Positions 7,055 to 15,573 are shown, counted from the stretch's first letter. The stretch: 17,691 nt of DNA from Marinagarivorans sp. UBA5868 (GCA_002432095.1 DJFQ01000023.1:34606-52296); one strand, 5' to 3'. Notes: generated from the sequence alone by a model not told the origin. Numbers and translations are program-made.

Positions 7055-7590
7055 TGGTCAATATCGATGAGCAGCACGCAGACGCCGGATTGAATTTCCC
7101 CGTTGGTATAAAACGCCTGTGCAATGTTCAGTAGTCCCGCTCGGTTGTATATGCCCGTGAGCGGATCCCGGATCGCCTGTTCTCGGAAGGAGTCAGAGCT
7201 CTTTTTCAAGCGGCCAATCGCATATATCGTAAAACCAAGTGCGACAACCATAGCCATGTATATCAAGTAGGCCCACCAGGTGCGCCACCATGGCGGCAAC
7301 ACTTGAATGGCGACGGTATGGTCGCTTTCAATCCAGCTCTCGCTAGGCGCTTGGGCTTGGACGCGAAGCACATAGCGGCCGGGGTCCAAATTGGTGTAAG
7401 TGGCTGTGTTGCGGTGTTTGATGTGCTGCCAGTCGCTATCGAACCCGTCTAACCTGTAGGCATAATTCGTCATTCTCGGGTTGCGAAAGTTAAGGACCAC
7501 AAAGTCGAAGGATACGATGTTTTGACTATGCTCCAGAGTGAGATGACGAGTTGTCAAAATCGACTGTTGTAGAGGCGAGTTGACTCCCAA
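7042..7590 (-). CDS. Middle piece of the hybrid cyclase: Y_Y_Y domain, membrane helix, start of GGDEF
   Basis: This second frame begins at a TTG that is not a real start. It carries the Y_Y_Y domain (YAYRLDGFDSDWQHI, then RNTATYTNLDPGRYVLRVQA), the usual PPWWRTWWAYLIYMAM entry to a membrane helix, a basic flank and the first GGDEF block (RDPLTGIYNRAGL, LLIDIDHLN). It stops at TAA two codons after LN, in the middle of the conserved DxDxFKxxND motif. There is no histidine kinase or PAS segment between helix and GGDEF. Confidence 0.8.
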   Translation of the reverse strand: MGVNSPLQQSILTTRHLTLEHSQNIVSFDFVVLNFRNPRMTNYAYRLDGFDSDWQHIKHRNTATYTNLDPGRYVLRVQAQAPSESWIESDHTVAIQVLPPWWRTWWAYLIYMAMVVALGFTIYAIGRLKKSSDSFREQAIRDPLTGIYNRAGLLNIAQAFYTNGEIQSGVCVLLIDIDHLNG

Positions 7591-9682
7591 TCGCCACTTC
7601 CTTATTTAGCAATCGAAATCCCGTTATCCAAACGGGATACGGGATGGGTACCGGCTTTATATCCTCCGGATAAAATGTCGTAATACCTTCTGTGCTGCCA
7701 AAATGCAGCCGCCCGCTGGAGTCGGCAAGCGTGGCATTGCGGTTATAGGTGCTACCTGCGAATCCGTGCTCTACGCTGAAAGTATCAACGGAGAATGTTT
7801 CGGGATGGAGTTTTGCGACACCGTTGGTAGTCGCGAACCACATGTTTCCGCTGCTATCTTCGACTATGCTCGACACTGTCTCGGCAGGCAGCCCGTCCGC
7901 CATAGTTATTTGTTTAAATTTATCAGCGCCCCTTTTCCTATAGCTGACGCCTCTGAAGCTTCCGAGCCATACCCCTCCGCGACTATCGACGTAAATAGAA
8001 TTGGCTACACTGCTGGCCAGACTGCCCTCTGTCTCCGTTGTGTAGACCCTTAATTCATGGGTCTTTTGGTTGTACACAAACGCCCCGCCATAGGTCCCGA
8101 TCCATAACGACCCTTCACGGTCTTCGGCCAAGGCCAAGACGTAGTGGTGTAAGGCATTGCCATCACGACCCGTGTTTACGGGAATGAAATCATCCGTCTC
8201 CGACCTGTAGCGCCGCAATCCCTGACGTTCAGTGCCGACCCAAACAATACCATTACGGTCCACCAAAATTGCCCAAATGTAGTCGTCTGATACGCTGTGC
8301 GGATCACCGGGTGTATTGACATAACGATGAAAAAGTCCGGTTTTGGGGTTAAGGCGATGTAAGCCTCCGCCCCAAGTTCCTACCCATATGTCACCGTTGC
8401 GATCCTCTGCCAAGCTGAGCACAGCGCTGGCTTTTAACGCGTGCGGATTGTCAGGTTCACTTAAATAACGCCTGAATTTTCCGGTCTCAGGATTGAAGGT
8501 ATTCAGGCCACCTTCGGTGCCCACCCAGATGGTGCCATCTCGACCTTCCAGAAAACTCAAGATAGCGTTGTCGCTGACGGTTTCCGCATTGCTTGGATCG
8601 CTTTGGAACGTTCGCAGCCGGTCATTGTTTCGGTTCCAGAAGCTAACGCCAAAGGGCAACTGCCCAATCCACATATCTTGATTGCTGTCTTGGAAAATGG
8701 CTTTGGTGCGATTGGACAATAGGCTGTACTGGTCTTGGGCTGCATGAAGAAATTGATGCACAAGGTGAAGGTTTTGATCAAAGACCAGCACTCCGTCTTG
8801 GTCCGCAGACACCCAGATCATTCCTTGATCGTCTTCTGTGATATCCATAATAGAGGCGGTGTCAGAGTTGTTTCCTAAGCGGCTGGTATAGCTAAGTTGA
8901 ACAAATTTATCTTCGCCAGCATCCATCAAATGGATGCCGCCCCCGTGAGTGCCTACCCACAAACGCCCAGACGAATCGCGAAGTAAGCAGTTAACACGGG
9001 TACTGGAAAGTGCTCCCACGCCAGTATCGCTACCGAAATAGGTGAAAACACCGGTCTTTGTATCCAGTTTAACCAGCCCGTAACTGGATGAGCCTAGCCA
9101 GACGGTGTCGTCTTCCCCCAGAAGCAGATCGTGAAACATTGTGCTCGTATCGCTGGCTAGTAGGGGGCTTTGCCAGAATGCGACGTGCTTCGTAGTAAGA
9201 TCAAGCACAAACAGCCTCGACTCGAAAGCTGCGTACAACCGATTGTCTTTATCGAAAGCCACTGCTGGAATGAATCGCCCGGCTAGCTCTCCCAGTAACG
9301 ATTTGTCACATTCGAAGCGCTCGGTAACGTGGTTGAATCGACAGAGGCCTTTGCTGGTAACCACCCAAACGTAACCGGCCTTATCGATTGCCACCTGCCA
9401 AATGTAACTGTCGGGCAGACTCCCTTCCACATTCGGATCGAACTGGAATAAACGGAATTCTGTACCGTCGTAACGCGCGAGACCGTTTTCGCCACCCAGC
9501 CATATAAAGCCAAAACGGTCTTGAGCAATCGCATTCACTCCGCTCAGTTGGCGCACTGAAACACCCAGCGATGTGAGGCTATTATCAAAACGGGTTGCGA
9601 GAGCGCGAACTTCTTGTATCAGGACGCAAGCCACAAGTAGAGCTGCGGCCATGCAAAACCTTGTATAAGGGTGGAACCACAT
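7526..9682 (-). CDS. N-terminal piece of the hybrid cyclase: signal peptide and beta-propeller sensor
   Basis: This is the first frame (718 residues) as it stands in the sequence. The N-terminus has a hydrophobic export segment (about 9-27, FCMAAALLVACVLIQEVRA). The rest is built of about a dozen or more repeats of the Reg_prop type with the pattern D..G.IWVGT..GL..FN, for example DRFGFIWLGGENGLARYD, GRDGTIWVGTEGGLNTFN and DRNGDIWVGTWGGGLHRLN. Such propellers form the periplasmic sensor of hybrid two-component and cyclase proteins in polysaccharide users. The last roughly 17 residues, after NKEVAIG, are out of frame and do not belong to the family. The ATG at 9682 has a purine-rich GAGGGAAG upstream. 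Confidence 0.85.
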   Translation of the reverse strand: MWFHPYTRFCMAAALLVACVLIQEVRALATRFDNSLTSLGVSVRQLSGVNAIAQDRFGFIWLGGENGLARYDGTEFRLFQFDPNVEGSLPDSYIWQVAIDKAGYVWVVTSKGLCRFNHVTERFECDKSLLGELAGRFIPAVAFDKDNRLYAAFESRLFVLDLTTKHVAFWQSPLLASDTSTMFHDLLLGEDDTVWLGSSSYGLVKLDTKTGVFTYFGSDTGVGALSSTRVNCLLRDSSGRLWVGTHGGGIHLMDAGEDKFVQLSYTSRLGNNSDTASIMDITEDDQGMIWVSADQDGVLVFDQNLHLVHQFLHAAQDQYSLLSNRTKAIFQDSNQDMWIGQLPFGVSFWNRNNDRLRTFQSDPSNAETVSDNAILSFLEGRDGTIWVGTEGGLNTFNPETGKFRRYLSEPDNPHALKASAVLSLAEDRNGDIWVGTWGGGLHRLNPKTGLFHRYVNTPGDPHSVSDDYIWAILVDRNGIVWVGTERQGLRRYRSETDDFIPVNTGRDGNALHHYVLALAEDREGSLWIGTYGGAFVYNQKTHELRVYTTETEGSLASSVANSIYVDSRGGVWLGSFRGVSYRKRGADKFKQITMADGLPAETVSSIVEDSSGNMWFATTNGVAKLHPETFSVDTFSVEHGFAGSTYNRNATLADSSGRLHFGSTEGITTFYPEDIKPVPIPYPVWITGFRLLNKEVAIGSQLASTTVDFDNSSSHSGA

Positions 9683-9963
9683 CAGAAAAGGGCTTCCCTC
9701 TCTTACAAAACGAACAGAATCCGGATTTTAGCGAGCTAGTGCCAGACAGAATCAGCTGCAGCTGGTGTAACGTAATCCAGTATAGCTGGCGGTCTGGATA
9801 TTGCCTGCAGCAGCAATGGATGATGTGACCTCATTTTCCGGTACTTTTTTCCCTCACTCTGTTCTGCTCAAACAACAGCGCGTCTTAATCTGCACGACAT
9901 AAACGTATAGGATAGGGCTTGCAAATACCTGATAACCCAGCGCACCAAATTCTCGGAAAAAAC
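9683..9963. promoter_or_regulatory. Divergent promoter region between the cyclase and GH27 genes
   Basis: This is a non-coding stretch between divergent genes that must hold both promoters. A perfect 12-base palindrome, CAGCTGCAGCTG (9753-9764), lies near the cyclase side and could be a shared operator. I see no promoter with confident -35 and -10 boxes. Confidence 0.35.
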
Positions 9964-11202
9964 ATGAACCGATTAATGAAAATGAATCAACTTTTGGCCA
10001 TCATAACGACGATATCCATTTTCAGCGAAGGCGTGTTCGCTGAAAAGTTTGAGCAGCTTGGTAAAACGCCACCTCTAGGCTGGAACAGCTGGAACACTTT
10101 TGCCTGCGAGGTCGACGAACAACTGATTCGCGATATGTCTGACGCTATGGTTGAGTCTGGTATGAAGGATGCCGGCTACGAATACATTAACATCGACGAT
10201 TGCTGGCATGGTGAACGGAATAGCGACGGCAATATTCAGGTTAATAAAGACCGTTTTCCATCAGGCATGAAAGCTCTGGCCGATTATGTTCACTCAAAAG
10301 GCCTGAAGATTGGTATTTATTCAGATGCCGGCAACAAAACCTGCGCCGGCTTTCCCGGCAGCCGAGGGCACGAGTACCAGGACGCGCTCACCTACGCCGA
10401 GTGGGGCATCGATTATTTAAAATACGACTGGTGCGATACCGAAAATATTAATCCTATTGGCGCTTACACCACCATGCGCGATGCTTTGCACAAGGCGGGC
10501 CGTCCGATTTTTTTTAGCATCTGTGAATGGGGCGATAACAAGCCTTGGGACTGGGCACAAAACGTCGGCCATGCGTGGCGTACAACTGGAGATATATATC
10601 CATGCTGGAATTGTGAGCTCAACCACGGATCCTGGTCGTCCTGGGGCGTATTGCCGATCCTTGATAAACAGGAAAAGTTGCGTAAATTTGCCGGCCCCGG
10701 CCATTGGAATGATATGGACATGATGGAAGTCGGCAATGGGATGACTGAAGCGCAGGACCGCTCTCATTTTTCGCTATGGGCGATCATGAATTCCCCGCTT
10801 ATTGCGGGCAATGATCTGCGCAGTATGTCCGACATTACGCGTCGCATTCTCACCAATAAGCGCGTCATTGCGGTAAACCAGGACAAGCTCGGTGTACAGG
10901 CGATGAAATATATCCATGCTGAAGACTTGATGGTGTTCGTCAAGCCTTTAGAGAACAAGCAGTGGGCATTTCTTTTTTTAAATCGAGGTGATACCCCTCT
11001 TAGCTACACCCATAACTGGTTGCACTACTACGAGCTGAAGGACGATATTTTCAACCATCATATAGATTTCAGAAAAGCGAAATTCAACTGGGTTGATTTG
11101 TGGGACGGCAACAAGGGTGATACCGCGCAGCCATTGCAATTGCAGATTCCTCCACACGACGTGGTAATGCTGTTGCTGCAGCCGGATGGTTCTGGGGCGT
11201 AA
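9964..11202 (+). CDS. Secreted alpha-galactosidase, glycoside hydrolase family 27
   Basis: This enzyme removes terminal alpha-galactosyl residues with retention of configuration. The ATG at 9964 gives 412 residues with a Sec signal peptide (about 1-26, ending EGVFA); the open frame extends to a TTG at 9919, but those residues would spoil the signal. The catalytic barrel starts at once (PPLGWNSWNTFAC, YINIDDCW). Asp155 in YLKYDWC is the expected nucleophile, and the acid/base Asp lies in the WNDMDMM block (Asp250 or Asp252). The C-terminal part is the usual small beta domain. Length matches single-module GH27 enzymes; there is no extra binding module. The likely substrates are galacto-oligosaccharides or galactosyl side chains of plant polysaccharides (inference). 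It is divergent from the propeller cyclase. Confidence 0.95.
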   Translation: MNRLMKMNQLLAIITTISIFSEGVFAEKFEQLGKTPPLGWNSWNTFACEVDEQLIRDMSDAMVESGMKDAGYEYINIDDCWHGERNSDGNIQVNKDRFPSGMKALADYVHSKGLKIGIYSDAGNKTCAGFPGSRGHEYQDALTYAEWGIDYLKYDWCDTENINPIGAYTTMRDALHKAGRPIFFSICEWGDNKPWDWAQNVGHAWRTTGDIYPCWNCELNHGSWSSWGVLPILDKQEKLRKFAGPGHWNDMDMMEVGNGMTEAQDRSHFSLWAIMNSPLIAGNDLRSMSDITRRILTNKRVIAVNQDKLGVQAMKYIHAEDLMVFVKPLENKQWAFLFLNRGDTPLSYTHNWLHYYELKDDIFNHHIDFRKAKFNWVDLWDGNKGDTAQPLQLQIPPHDVVMLLLQPDGSGA

Positions 11203-11282
11203 AAAACATCACAGCGCAACGCAGAAATGACGGTAGAGCGCCACCGCACATTGTCCAGCCGTCACTGTTAATATTGCACAAT

Positions 11283-11304
11283 AAAAAAAGGGCCTTGCGG
11301 CCCT
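11283..11304 (-). terminator. Intrinsic terminator for the minus-strand beta-helix transcript
   Basis: GGGCC TTGC GGCCC is preceded on + by seven A, so on the minus strand the hairpin is followed by seven T. It lies about 250 bases past the stop of the beta-helix gene. Downstream on + the sequence is TAAAG, which is not a T tract, so its direction is minus. Confidence 0.7.
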
Positions 11305-11486
11305 AAAGCTGGGTTAAGTGAACGCGTTTTTCGGTTTTCACCATACAGTTGGTGCCAGGTGAGAAACGTACTGAAAAATGTTATTGCACTCTGCCTTTTA
11401 GAACTCCTGATGCCGCCAAACTCGGTGTCTTAGTTTTCGGGTAATCGGCGCGTATCAAGAAAAGCCAGCTGTGCCATCGCCCTTAC

Positions 11487-11508
11487 AGCCCGCAGTGTCG
11501 TGCGGGCT
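11487..11508. other. Strong hairpin downstream of the beta-helix gene
   Basis: AGCCCGCA (11487-11494) and TGCGGGCT (11501-11508) form a perfect 8-bp stem with loop GTGTCG. No T run follows on either strand. It could be a decayed terminator or an mRNA 3'-end stabiliser about 45 bases after the beta-helix stop codon. Confidence 0.4.
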
Positions 11509-11553
11509 ATGATCCGCGCATATTTGCCGCCTCTTGGATGATGCACAATAAAT

Positions 11554-13740
11554 TCAATAAAGCCACGCCCCATACCGGGATATTTCTATCTTATCCAATA
11601 ATAAGGAGTGGCTGCTATGTGGAGGCTGATCCTGAAATCCGTACAACCTGATTCTTATCTTGTCGTGCCCCTGTGATGAAAGTGAGTTGAAATCATAACT
11701 GGCCTGTTGCCAGTTCGGCGATCTATGGTTTGAGTTACTGCTGCTCCGAATCCAATAGTTATTGTGCCAAACACCATTTAGTTCTATATCCAAATACAAT
11801 GAACCAGAGTTCGCACCGTTTAGGAAGTATCTGAAGAATAGTTGCGTGTCGGCAGGATCAAAAAAGTCACTTTCAAAAATGGCTGTAGTCCACTGCGTAG
11901 TTGACTCCATCTTGTAGAACCAGCCGCTAGTGCCTGATGGACGAGGGTAATAACTGCGTTTCCAAAGGGCAGTTCCCGTTTGCCCGAGAGTGGGTCTATC
12001 TGCTATCTCTGCATTATCCATAAACACCAAACTTGGCGTTAGCTCAACCTCTGCATTTACACTTAGAAAAAAATCCCTCAAATGCAACCCATACCCCGAA
12101 TCTACGTCATGCTTAGCGAAGATGTAGTACACACCTGCACTCAGCTGCCTGGTAATTCTGGCGTTGTTAGAGTTTGGCGAGTCATAGTCGTTATTCGTTT
12201 CGATTTCATTATCGTTAGCGTCACTAAGAATCAAAAGGGCATCCGCCTCATCGGAGGCCAAATCTATTTGAACGCTCTGACTTTCGGGCAGCACCATTTT
12301 GTATACAGTTGAGAACACGAACGGAGCTTCAAACTCTCCCAAAGTACCGTTTTCCTGCTGCCTCCTTTGTGTTGCCCCAGCAGCACATTTATTTTGCGGC
12401 GATGCGGCGACAGTACTATCCCTGGCCCGCTGGTCAGTGCACATCCCGTCATAACTTGAGGCAACATCTAGGGAAACGCTCGATACTTTGGGTAAATGTG
12501 TTTTTAACTGCAAACCAATGCTGCCATTATAGGCAAGTTCTTCTAGCCCGGGATTCACCACGCCAGTGGTTTGATTGCTATCGGGATTTAACCAAGGGCT
12601 GCAATCACCGACAGATGAACCGACGCCGATTCGGCCAAGGATGTTGTCACCTATATAATTAGGGAAGATTTCTGTATTCGCTCCTACATAACAATCAGAG
12701 AATGTGCCGTGTAAGGGTGAGGCAGAGTTTCCCGCTAAGATATTGTCAGAAAAGTTCCATTCTGAGCTCCGTTGCTGCTCAAGATACAAACCACCGCCGA
12801 GATTTGATGCATGGTTCTTGTATATAGTTGACCCAATTATGCCTTGGCTTCCAGTGGCGGAACCCGCATTAGCAACATACACTCCGCCCCCTAAAACTGC
12901 CGTATTATTACTGACAGTAGAAGCAATCAGCGTCATTTCGGCGGCGCTCCAGATAGCGCCGCCCCGGCAACCCCGATTATTTTCGAAGGTGCTTCTATTA
13001 ATAACGTAGTCGCTGCCATCTACTAGTGCGGTTATTGCCCCGCCCCAATATTTTGGTGTGCCAGTAGGTGGACATGCGCTGGAAGTGGAGTGCTCAGCGG
13101 TATTGTCGTAAAAATAAGAATCTGAAATGGATTGTTGATCTTTGGCATAATGCGCGAGCGCGGAGTCACTATTCTCGGTGAAAATAGAATGCTCAATAAT
13201 TAGTTTTCTGCCTTTAAATAACAATCCGCCGCCGCCTTCATTGTCTATAGGATTGCCGTTTCTAAACGTCAGCCCTTGAATGTATAAAATTAATGTCTCG
13301 GCCCCCGGTACGCCTTCATCGACAGCACTAAAAATTCGCGTTTGGTTTTGACCGTCTAAGACAAAGAATTTTGCGCGCTCTAAAGCTTTGCGATCAGAGG
13401 CCCGCGCTATTTTCGCTGAATACGGCTCTCCCGCCCTGCCTTCACCATCATCCGAAACACGTCCCGCACCAACCAAACGAACCTTGCCTTTTGTAAGTGT
13501 TAATGGGCTTGTAAGGTAATAAGTTTTTTCGTTAAGTTGAATTTCATGCCAATTTTCTTCATCTGCCGCGGCATTATTAAGGCAAGCTTGCAAAGCACTT
13601 ACACTATCCGCGTAACAAGTTGCGGCAGCGGCATAACTTGCCTGCAATCCACCACAAGCGAACACGGTCACCGCAAGCAGGCCTTTTAATTTTGGATTGC
13701 GCACTAGGAATTTCTCTGCTTTATTAAAAAAGCCACTCAT
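11554..13740 (-). CDS. Secreted right-handed beta-helix protein with choice-of-anchor-Q-like, PPC-like and C-terminal beta-sandwich domains
   Basis: The protein has 728 residues. An extended signal peptide (about 1-39, hydrophobic LLAVTVFACGGL, ending ASYAAAA) is followed by a right-handed parallel beta-helix (about 60-365). This has short repeats of the type GGAI.., STVSNNTAVLGGGVYV and STIYKNHASNLGGGLYL, as in pectate-lyase-like and polymorphic outer-membrane proteins. The block CTDQRARDS...NKCAAGATQ resembles the choice-of-anchor-Q ending. A PPC-like domain (about 470-552; SVQIDLASDEADALLILSD, AGVYYIFAKHD) and a beta-sandwich domain (about 568-728) follow. No lyase or hydrolase active site can be identified, so carbohydrate binding or cleavage is only possible. 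The start at 13740 has a clear GGAGA Shine-Dalgarno. Confidence 0.85.
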   Translation of the reverse strand: MSGFFNKAEKFLVRNPKLKGLLAVTVFACGGLQASYAAAATCYADSVSALQACLNNAAADEENWHEIQLNEKTYYLTSPLTLTKGKVRLVGAGRVSDDGEGRAGEPYSAKIARASDRKALERAKFFVLDGQNQTRIFSAVDEGVPGAETLILYIQGLTFRNGNPIDNEGGGGLLFKGRKLIIEHSIFTENSDSALAHYAKDQQSISDSYFYDNTAEHSTSSACPPTGTPKYWGGAITALVDGSDYVINRSTFENNRGCRGGAIWSAAEMTLIASTVSNNTAVLGGGVYVANAGSATGSQGIIGSTIYKNHASNLGGGLYLEQQRSSEWNFSDNILAGNSASPLHGTFSDCYVGANTEIFPNYIGDNILGRIGVGSSVGDCSPWLNPDSNQTTGVVNPGLEELAYNGSIGLQLKTHLPKVSSVSLDVASSYDGMCTDQRARDSTVAASPQNKCAAGATQRRQQENGTLGEFEAPFVFSTVYKMVLPESQSVQIDLASDEADALLILSDANDNEIETNNDYDSPNSNNARITRQLSAGVYYIFAKHDVDSGYGLHLRDFFLSVNAEVELTPSLVFMDNAEIADRPTLGQTGTALWKRSYYPRPSGTSGWFYKMESTTQWTTAIFESDFFDPADTQLFFRYFLNGANSGSLYLDIELNGVWHNNYWIRSSSNSNHRSPNWQQASYDFNSLSSQGHDKIRIRLYGFQDQPPHSSHSLLLDKIEISRYGAWLY

Positions 13741-13818
13741 AATTTTTCTCCATTTTTTAGGTGGGGCGCCTGTATGTCAAGCTAATGACATTGGGCGTCC
13801 TGATCAGCCGTCGATCAG

Positions 13819-13918
13819 TGAGGAACATTTAGGGAGTATGACTATGTGAAATGCCCATCTTCGAGCCCCATCAGATAATGGTGTTATTCAGCATAGTCCC
13901 ATCTCTTTCGGGGAAGCC
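13819..13918 (-). pseudogene. Remnant of a second DUF1552 gene
   Basis: Read on the minus strand, 13852-13909 gives PERDGTMLNNTII-stop-WGSKMGISHS, against PEGDGTMLDNTIILWGSEMGIAHS in the intact DUF1552 gene. By eye about 53 of 67 bases match between 13852-13918 and 14451-14517. After one missing base the match goes on as NVPH, then ends. An in-frame TGA replaces the Leu codon, there is a frameshift, and both ends of the gene are missing, so this is a decayed fragment of a paralogue, not a functional gene. The divergence shows that it is not a recent copy. Confidence 0.82.
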
Positions 13919-14157
13919 CGAAACCCATAATCCGTCTATCTTCATAAAAAGCTCTGCGCATTCGCTCAGGGCTGAGGGATGATAACGATCATTCACACGT
14001 TAATATATTTGTGATTCCAGCTTCACCGAAAATGTAGCGCAGTCGGAAATTGACCTCTAATTATCGGCTAAGACCGAAATAATTGGCTCGGGTATGCGGT
14101 TTTCTATCGCTCATCGATAGATGGGCAAACATTTTTGGCGAAGCACTTGTGGAAGGG

Positions 14158-14204
14158 TGCTTAAAAGAATAACCACTCAGACTAAAAGATCAGTCCAAGT
14201 GGTT
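14158..14204 (-). terminator. Probable terminator after the DUF1552 gene
   Basis: AACCACT-CA-GACT pairs with AGTC-CA-AGTGGTT around an 8-base loop, with a 2x2 internal mismatch (14171-14204). On the minus strand it is followed by ATTCTTTTAAG. It lies about 32 bases past the DUF1552 stop. The stem is interrupted and the T tract imperfect. Confidence 0.45.
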
Positions 14205-14235
14205 GCACTCGATAAATAAGCTTTTTTAAAATGGA

Positions 14236-15573
14236 TTATCGAAGAAGAAACCCAGACAAGGGCCCAGCATCTGGTCGATTGCCCATACCACGGTCCATAA
14301 TGCCGAAGGCGTGCTTAATGCTGGTGAGCAGCTTGGCATGGTCTTGTCGATTATTGCTGCCGAAGTCTATGTACTGCCCGGTATCGACACCCATATTGCG
14401 CCCGCCTATAACTAGATGCGGAACATTGATCGGGCTGTGGCTATGGGCGATGCCCATCTCCGAGCCCCATAAAATGATTGTGTTATCGAGCATAGTGCCG
14501 TCGCCTTCTGGGATGGCTTTTAGCATTCTTGCCAGGCGCGCCAATTGCGAAGACCAGAGCTCACACATCCACATCCATTCGCCGTAATACTGATGGTTCG
14601 TGCGACTCGCTACGTGGTGAATATGGTCGTGCCAGCTGTCCCGTGTTTGGGAGCTCGCCCTAAAGCCGCGAAGACGGTTGTAGTGATCGCCCGAGAAGCC
14701 AACCTGTAGGGTCATTACTCTAGTGCGATCACATTGAAACGCGGCCGAACACAAGTTCATTAAGTTGGTCACGCCATTAACCAGTGAGCTCTCCTCTCTA
14801 ACCGTATTCCTGTCTCCCAGAAGCTCGATATCTCGGCACATCTGAATCGGTCCCGGCTGCTCATCGACATTGGATGCTAATTCACGTGATAAGCTAGTCA
14901 ATTCGTTAATATGATATTCCAGCTTACTTCGCTCTTCCTGGCCCAGGTATTTTTGAATTTGGGCCAGATCGTCTTTTGCTACATCAAATATCTTAATACG
15001 TCTGGCATTAGTATTAGAACTTGCCGTTGGTGCTGTTACCGTAGTAGTCGTTGCGCCAGCAAAAATTCGATTGTAAGTTATCTCGGCGGATTCTTGAGGG
15101 TTAATCCGGCGATTAGGTGCATCGTAGGTCATCAGAGTTCGCATGTCATTGTTACGGCCGCCATACAACGCTTGGGCAAAGTAATCAATGGGCGCGGCGT
15201 TTGCCTGGGTTCGAAGGTGCCTGGCAATTACCTGATCGATTGTGATATCGCCAGCGTCACTACCTGCGGCACTGTAGGCGGTGACCATGCCTCGCTCGTG
15301 ATGGTTGTCACGAGAGGTGGAATGCTGCAAGTTTTGCATGAATACACAATCGGATTTAAGATCCTCGAATGCAGTATTCGGCCTACGTAAATTGTAATTT
15401 CTACCAGGGTTGGTGGGAAACCATTCCGGCACAAAGGACCCAGCTGCGTTGAATATTACAAACCGTTTTGGGTTCATATTTTGCGCTTGTAGGTCTCGCA
15501 CTCTTAATAGAGGCGCCAAGAGCATACTGCCTAGCGCCGATTTTAAAAGGTCTCTTCGGGGGAGTTTATACAT
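14236..15573 (-). CDS. DUF1552 family protein with Tat signal
   Basis: The protein has 445 residues. The N-terminus LPRRDLLKSALGSMLLAPLL is a twin-arginine export signal (about 1-30), suggesting folding in the cytoplasm before export. The mature protein matches the DUF1552 family: PKRFVIFNAAGSFVPEWFP near the start, HHERGM, GSDAGDITIDQVIA, then DHAKLLTSIKHAFGI and PLSGFLLR at the end. DUF1552 is related in style to DUF1501 and sulfatase or phosphatase-like folds; its function is unknown. It is 54 bases downstream of the DUF1592-type gene in the same direction, a gene pair well known from Planctomycetes and some Proteobacteria. The pair is probably co-transcribed, with a hairpin in the gap that could lower or protect this part of the message. 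The ATG at 15573 has only a weak Shine-Dalgarno (GAGAC). Confidence 0.9.
   Translation of the reverse strand: MYKLPRRDLLKSALGSMLLAPLLRVRDLQAQNMNPKRFVIFNAAGSFVPEWFPTNPGRNYNLRRPNTAFEDLKSDCVFMQNLQHSTSRDNHHERGMVTAYSAAGSDAGDITIDQVIARHLRTQANAAPIDYFAQALYGGRNNDMRTLMTYDAPNRRINPQESAEITYNRIFAGATTTTVTAPTASSNTNARRIKIFDVAKDDLAQIQKYLGQEERSKLEYHINELTSLSRELASNVDEQPGPIQMCRDIELLGDRNTVREESSLVNGVTNLMNLCSAAFQCDRTRVMTLQVGFSGDHYNRLRGFRASSQTRDSWHDHIHHVASRTNHQYYGEWMWMCELWSSQLARLARMLKAIPEGDGTMLDNTIILWGSEMGIAHSHSPINVPHLVIGGRNMGVDTGQYIDFGSNNRQDHAKLLTSIKHAFGIMDRGMGNRPDAGPLSGFLLR

Larger units (their letters stand above)
6692..9682 (-). pseudogene. Hybrid propeller sensor diguanylate cyclase, broken by two compensating frameshifts
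   Basis: Three consecutive minus-strand frames together encode one recognisable protein of 996 residues. In order: signal peptide or N-terminal helix, periplasmic two-component-type beta-propeller repeats, Y_Y_Y domain, one membrane helix and a GGDEF diguanylate cyclase domain. Frameshift 1 is at the CCC at 7586-7588: removing one base joins NKEVAIG to VNSPLQQSIL. Frameshift 2 is at the TTT at 7049-7051: adding one base gives DHLKRINDTRGHD, the normal GGDEF sequence. One extra and one missing base in short homopolymers leave the overall length in phase. This could be a recent pseudogene, or two sequencing or assembly errors in an intact gene. Intact, it would make c-di-GMP in response to a periplasmic ligand, probably an oligosaccharide. 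It diverges from the GH27 gene. Confidence 0.85.
11203..11553. other. Intergenic region between convergent genes, with two hairpins
   Basis: No gene is recognised in these 351 bases. It contains a terminator facing the minus strand (11283-11304) and a perfect 8-bp hairpin without a T tract (11487-11508). No terminator in the plus direction is obvious for the GH27 gene. Confidence 0.45.
13741..14235. other. Intergenic region with decayed gene fragment and regulatory candidates
   Basis: There is no intact gene in these 495 bases. The left part carries the remnant of a DUF1552 gene (about 13819-13918). An AT-rich core with TATATT on the minus strand near 14008-14013 could be a promoter for the beta-helix gene, which would put the remnant in its leader. 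A hairpin CTATCG CTCAT CGATAG (14104-14120) and a longer one at 14171-14204 lie toward the DUF1552 gene. Confidence 0.5.

Noticed and set aside
9919..9963. N-terminal extension of the GH27 protein from a TTG
   Set aside because: It would place 15 mostly polar residues before the signal peptide; the ATG at 9964 fits a Sec signal.
13985..14015. TCACA and TGTGA arms near 13993 and 14014 as a CRP site
   Set aside because: The arms face the wrong way (TCACA before TGTGA) with a 12-base spacer, unlike TGTGA-N6-TCACA.
14911..15390. Plus-strand 159-residue frame opposite the DUF1552 gene
   Set aside because: The opposite strand encodes a clearly conserved protein here; this frame has no Shine-Dalgarno or motif.
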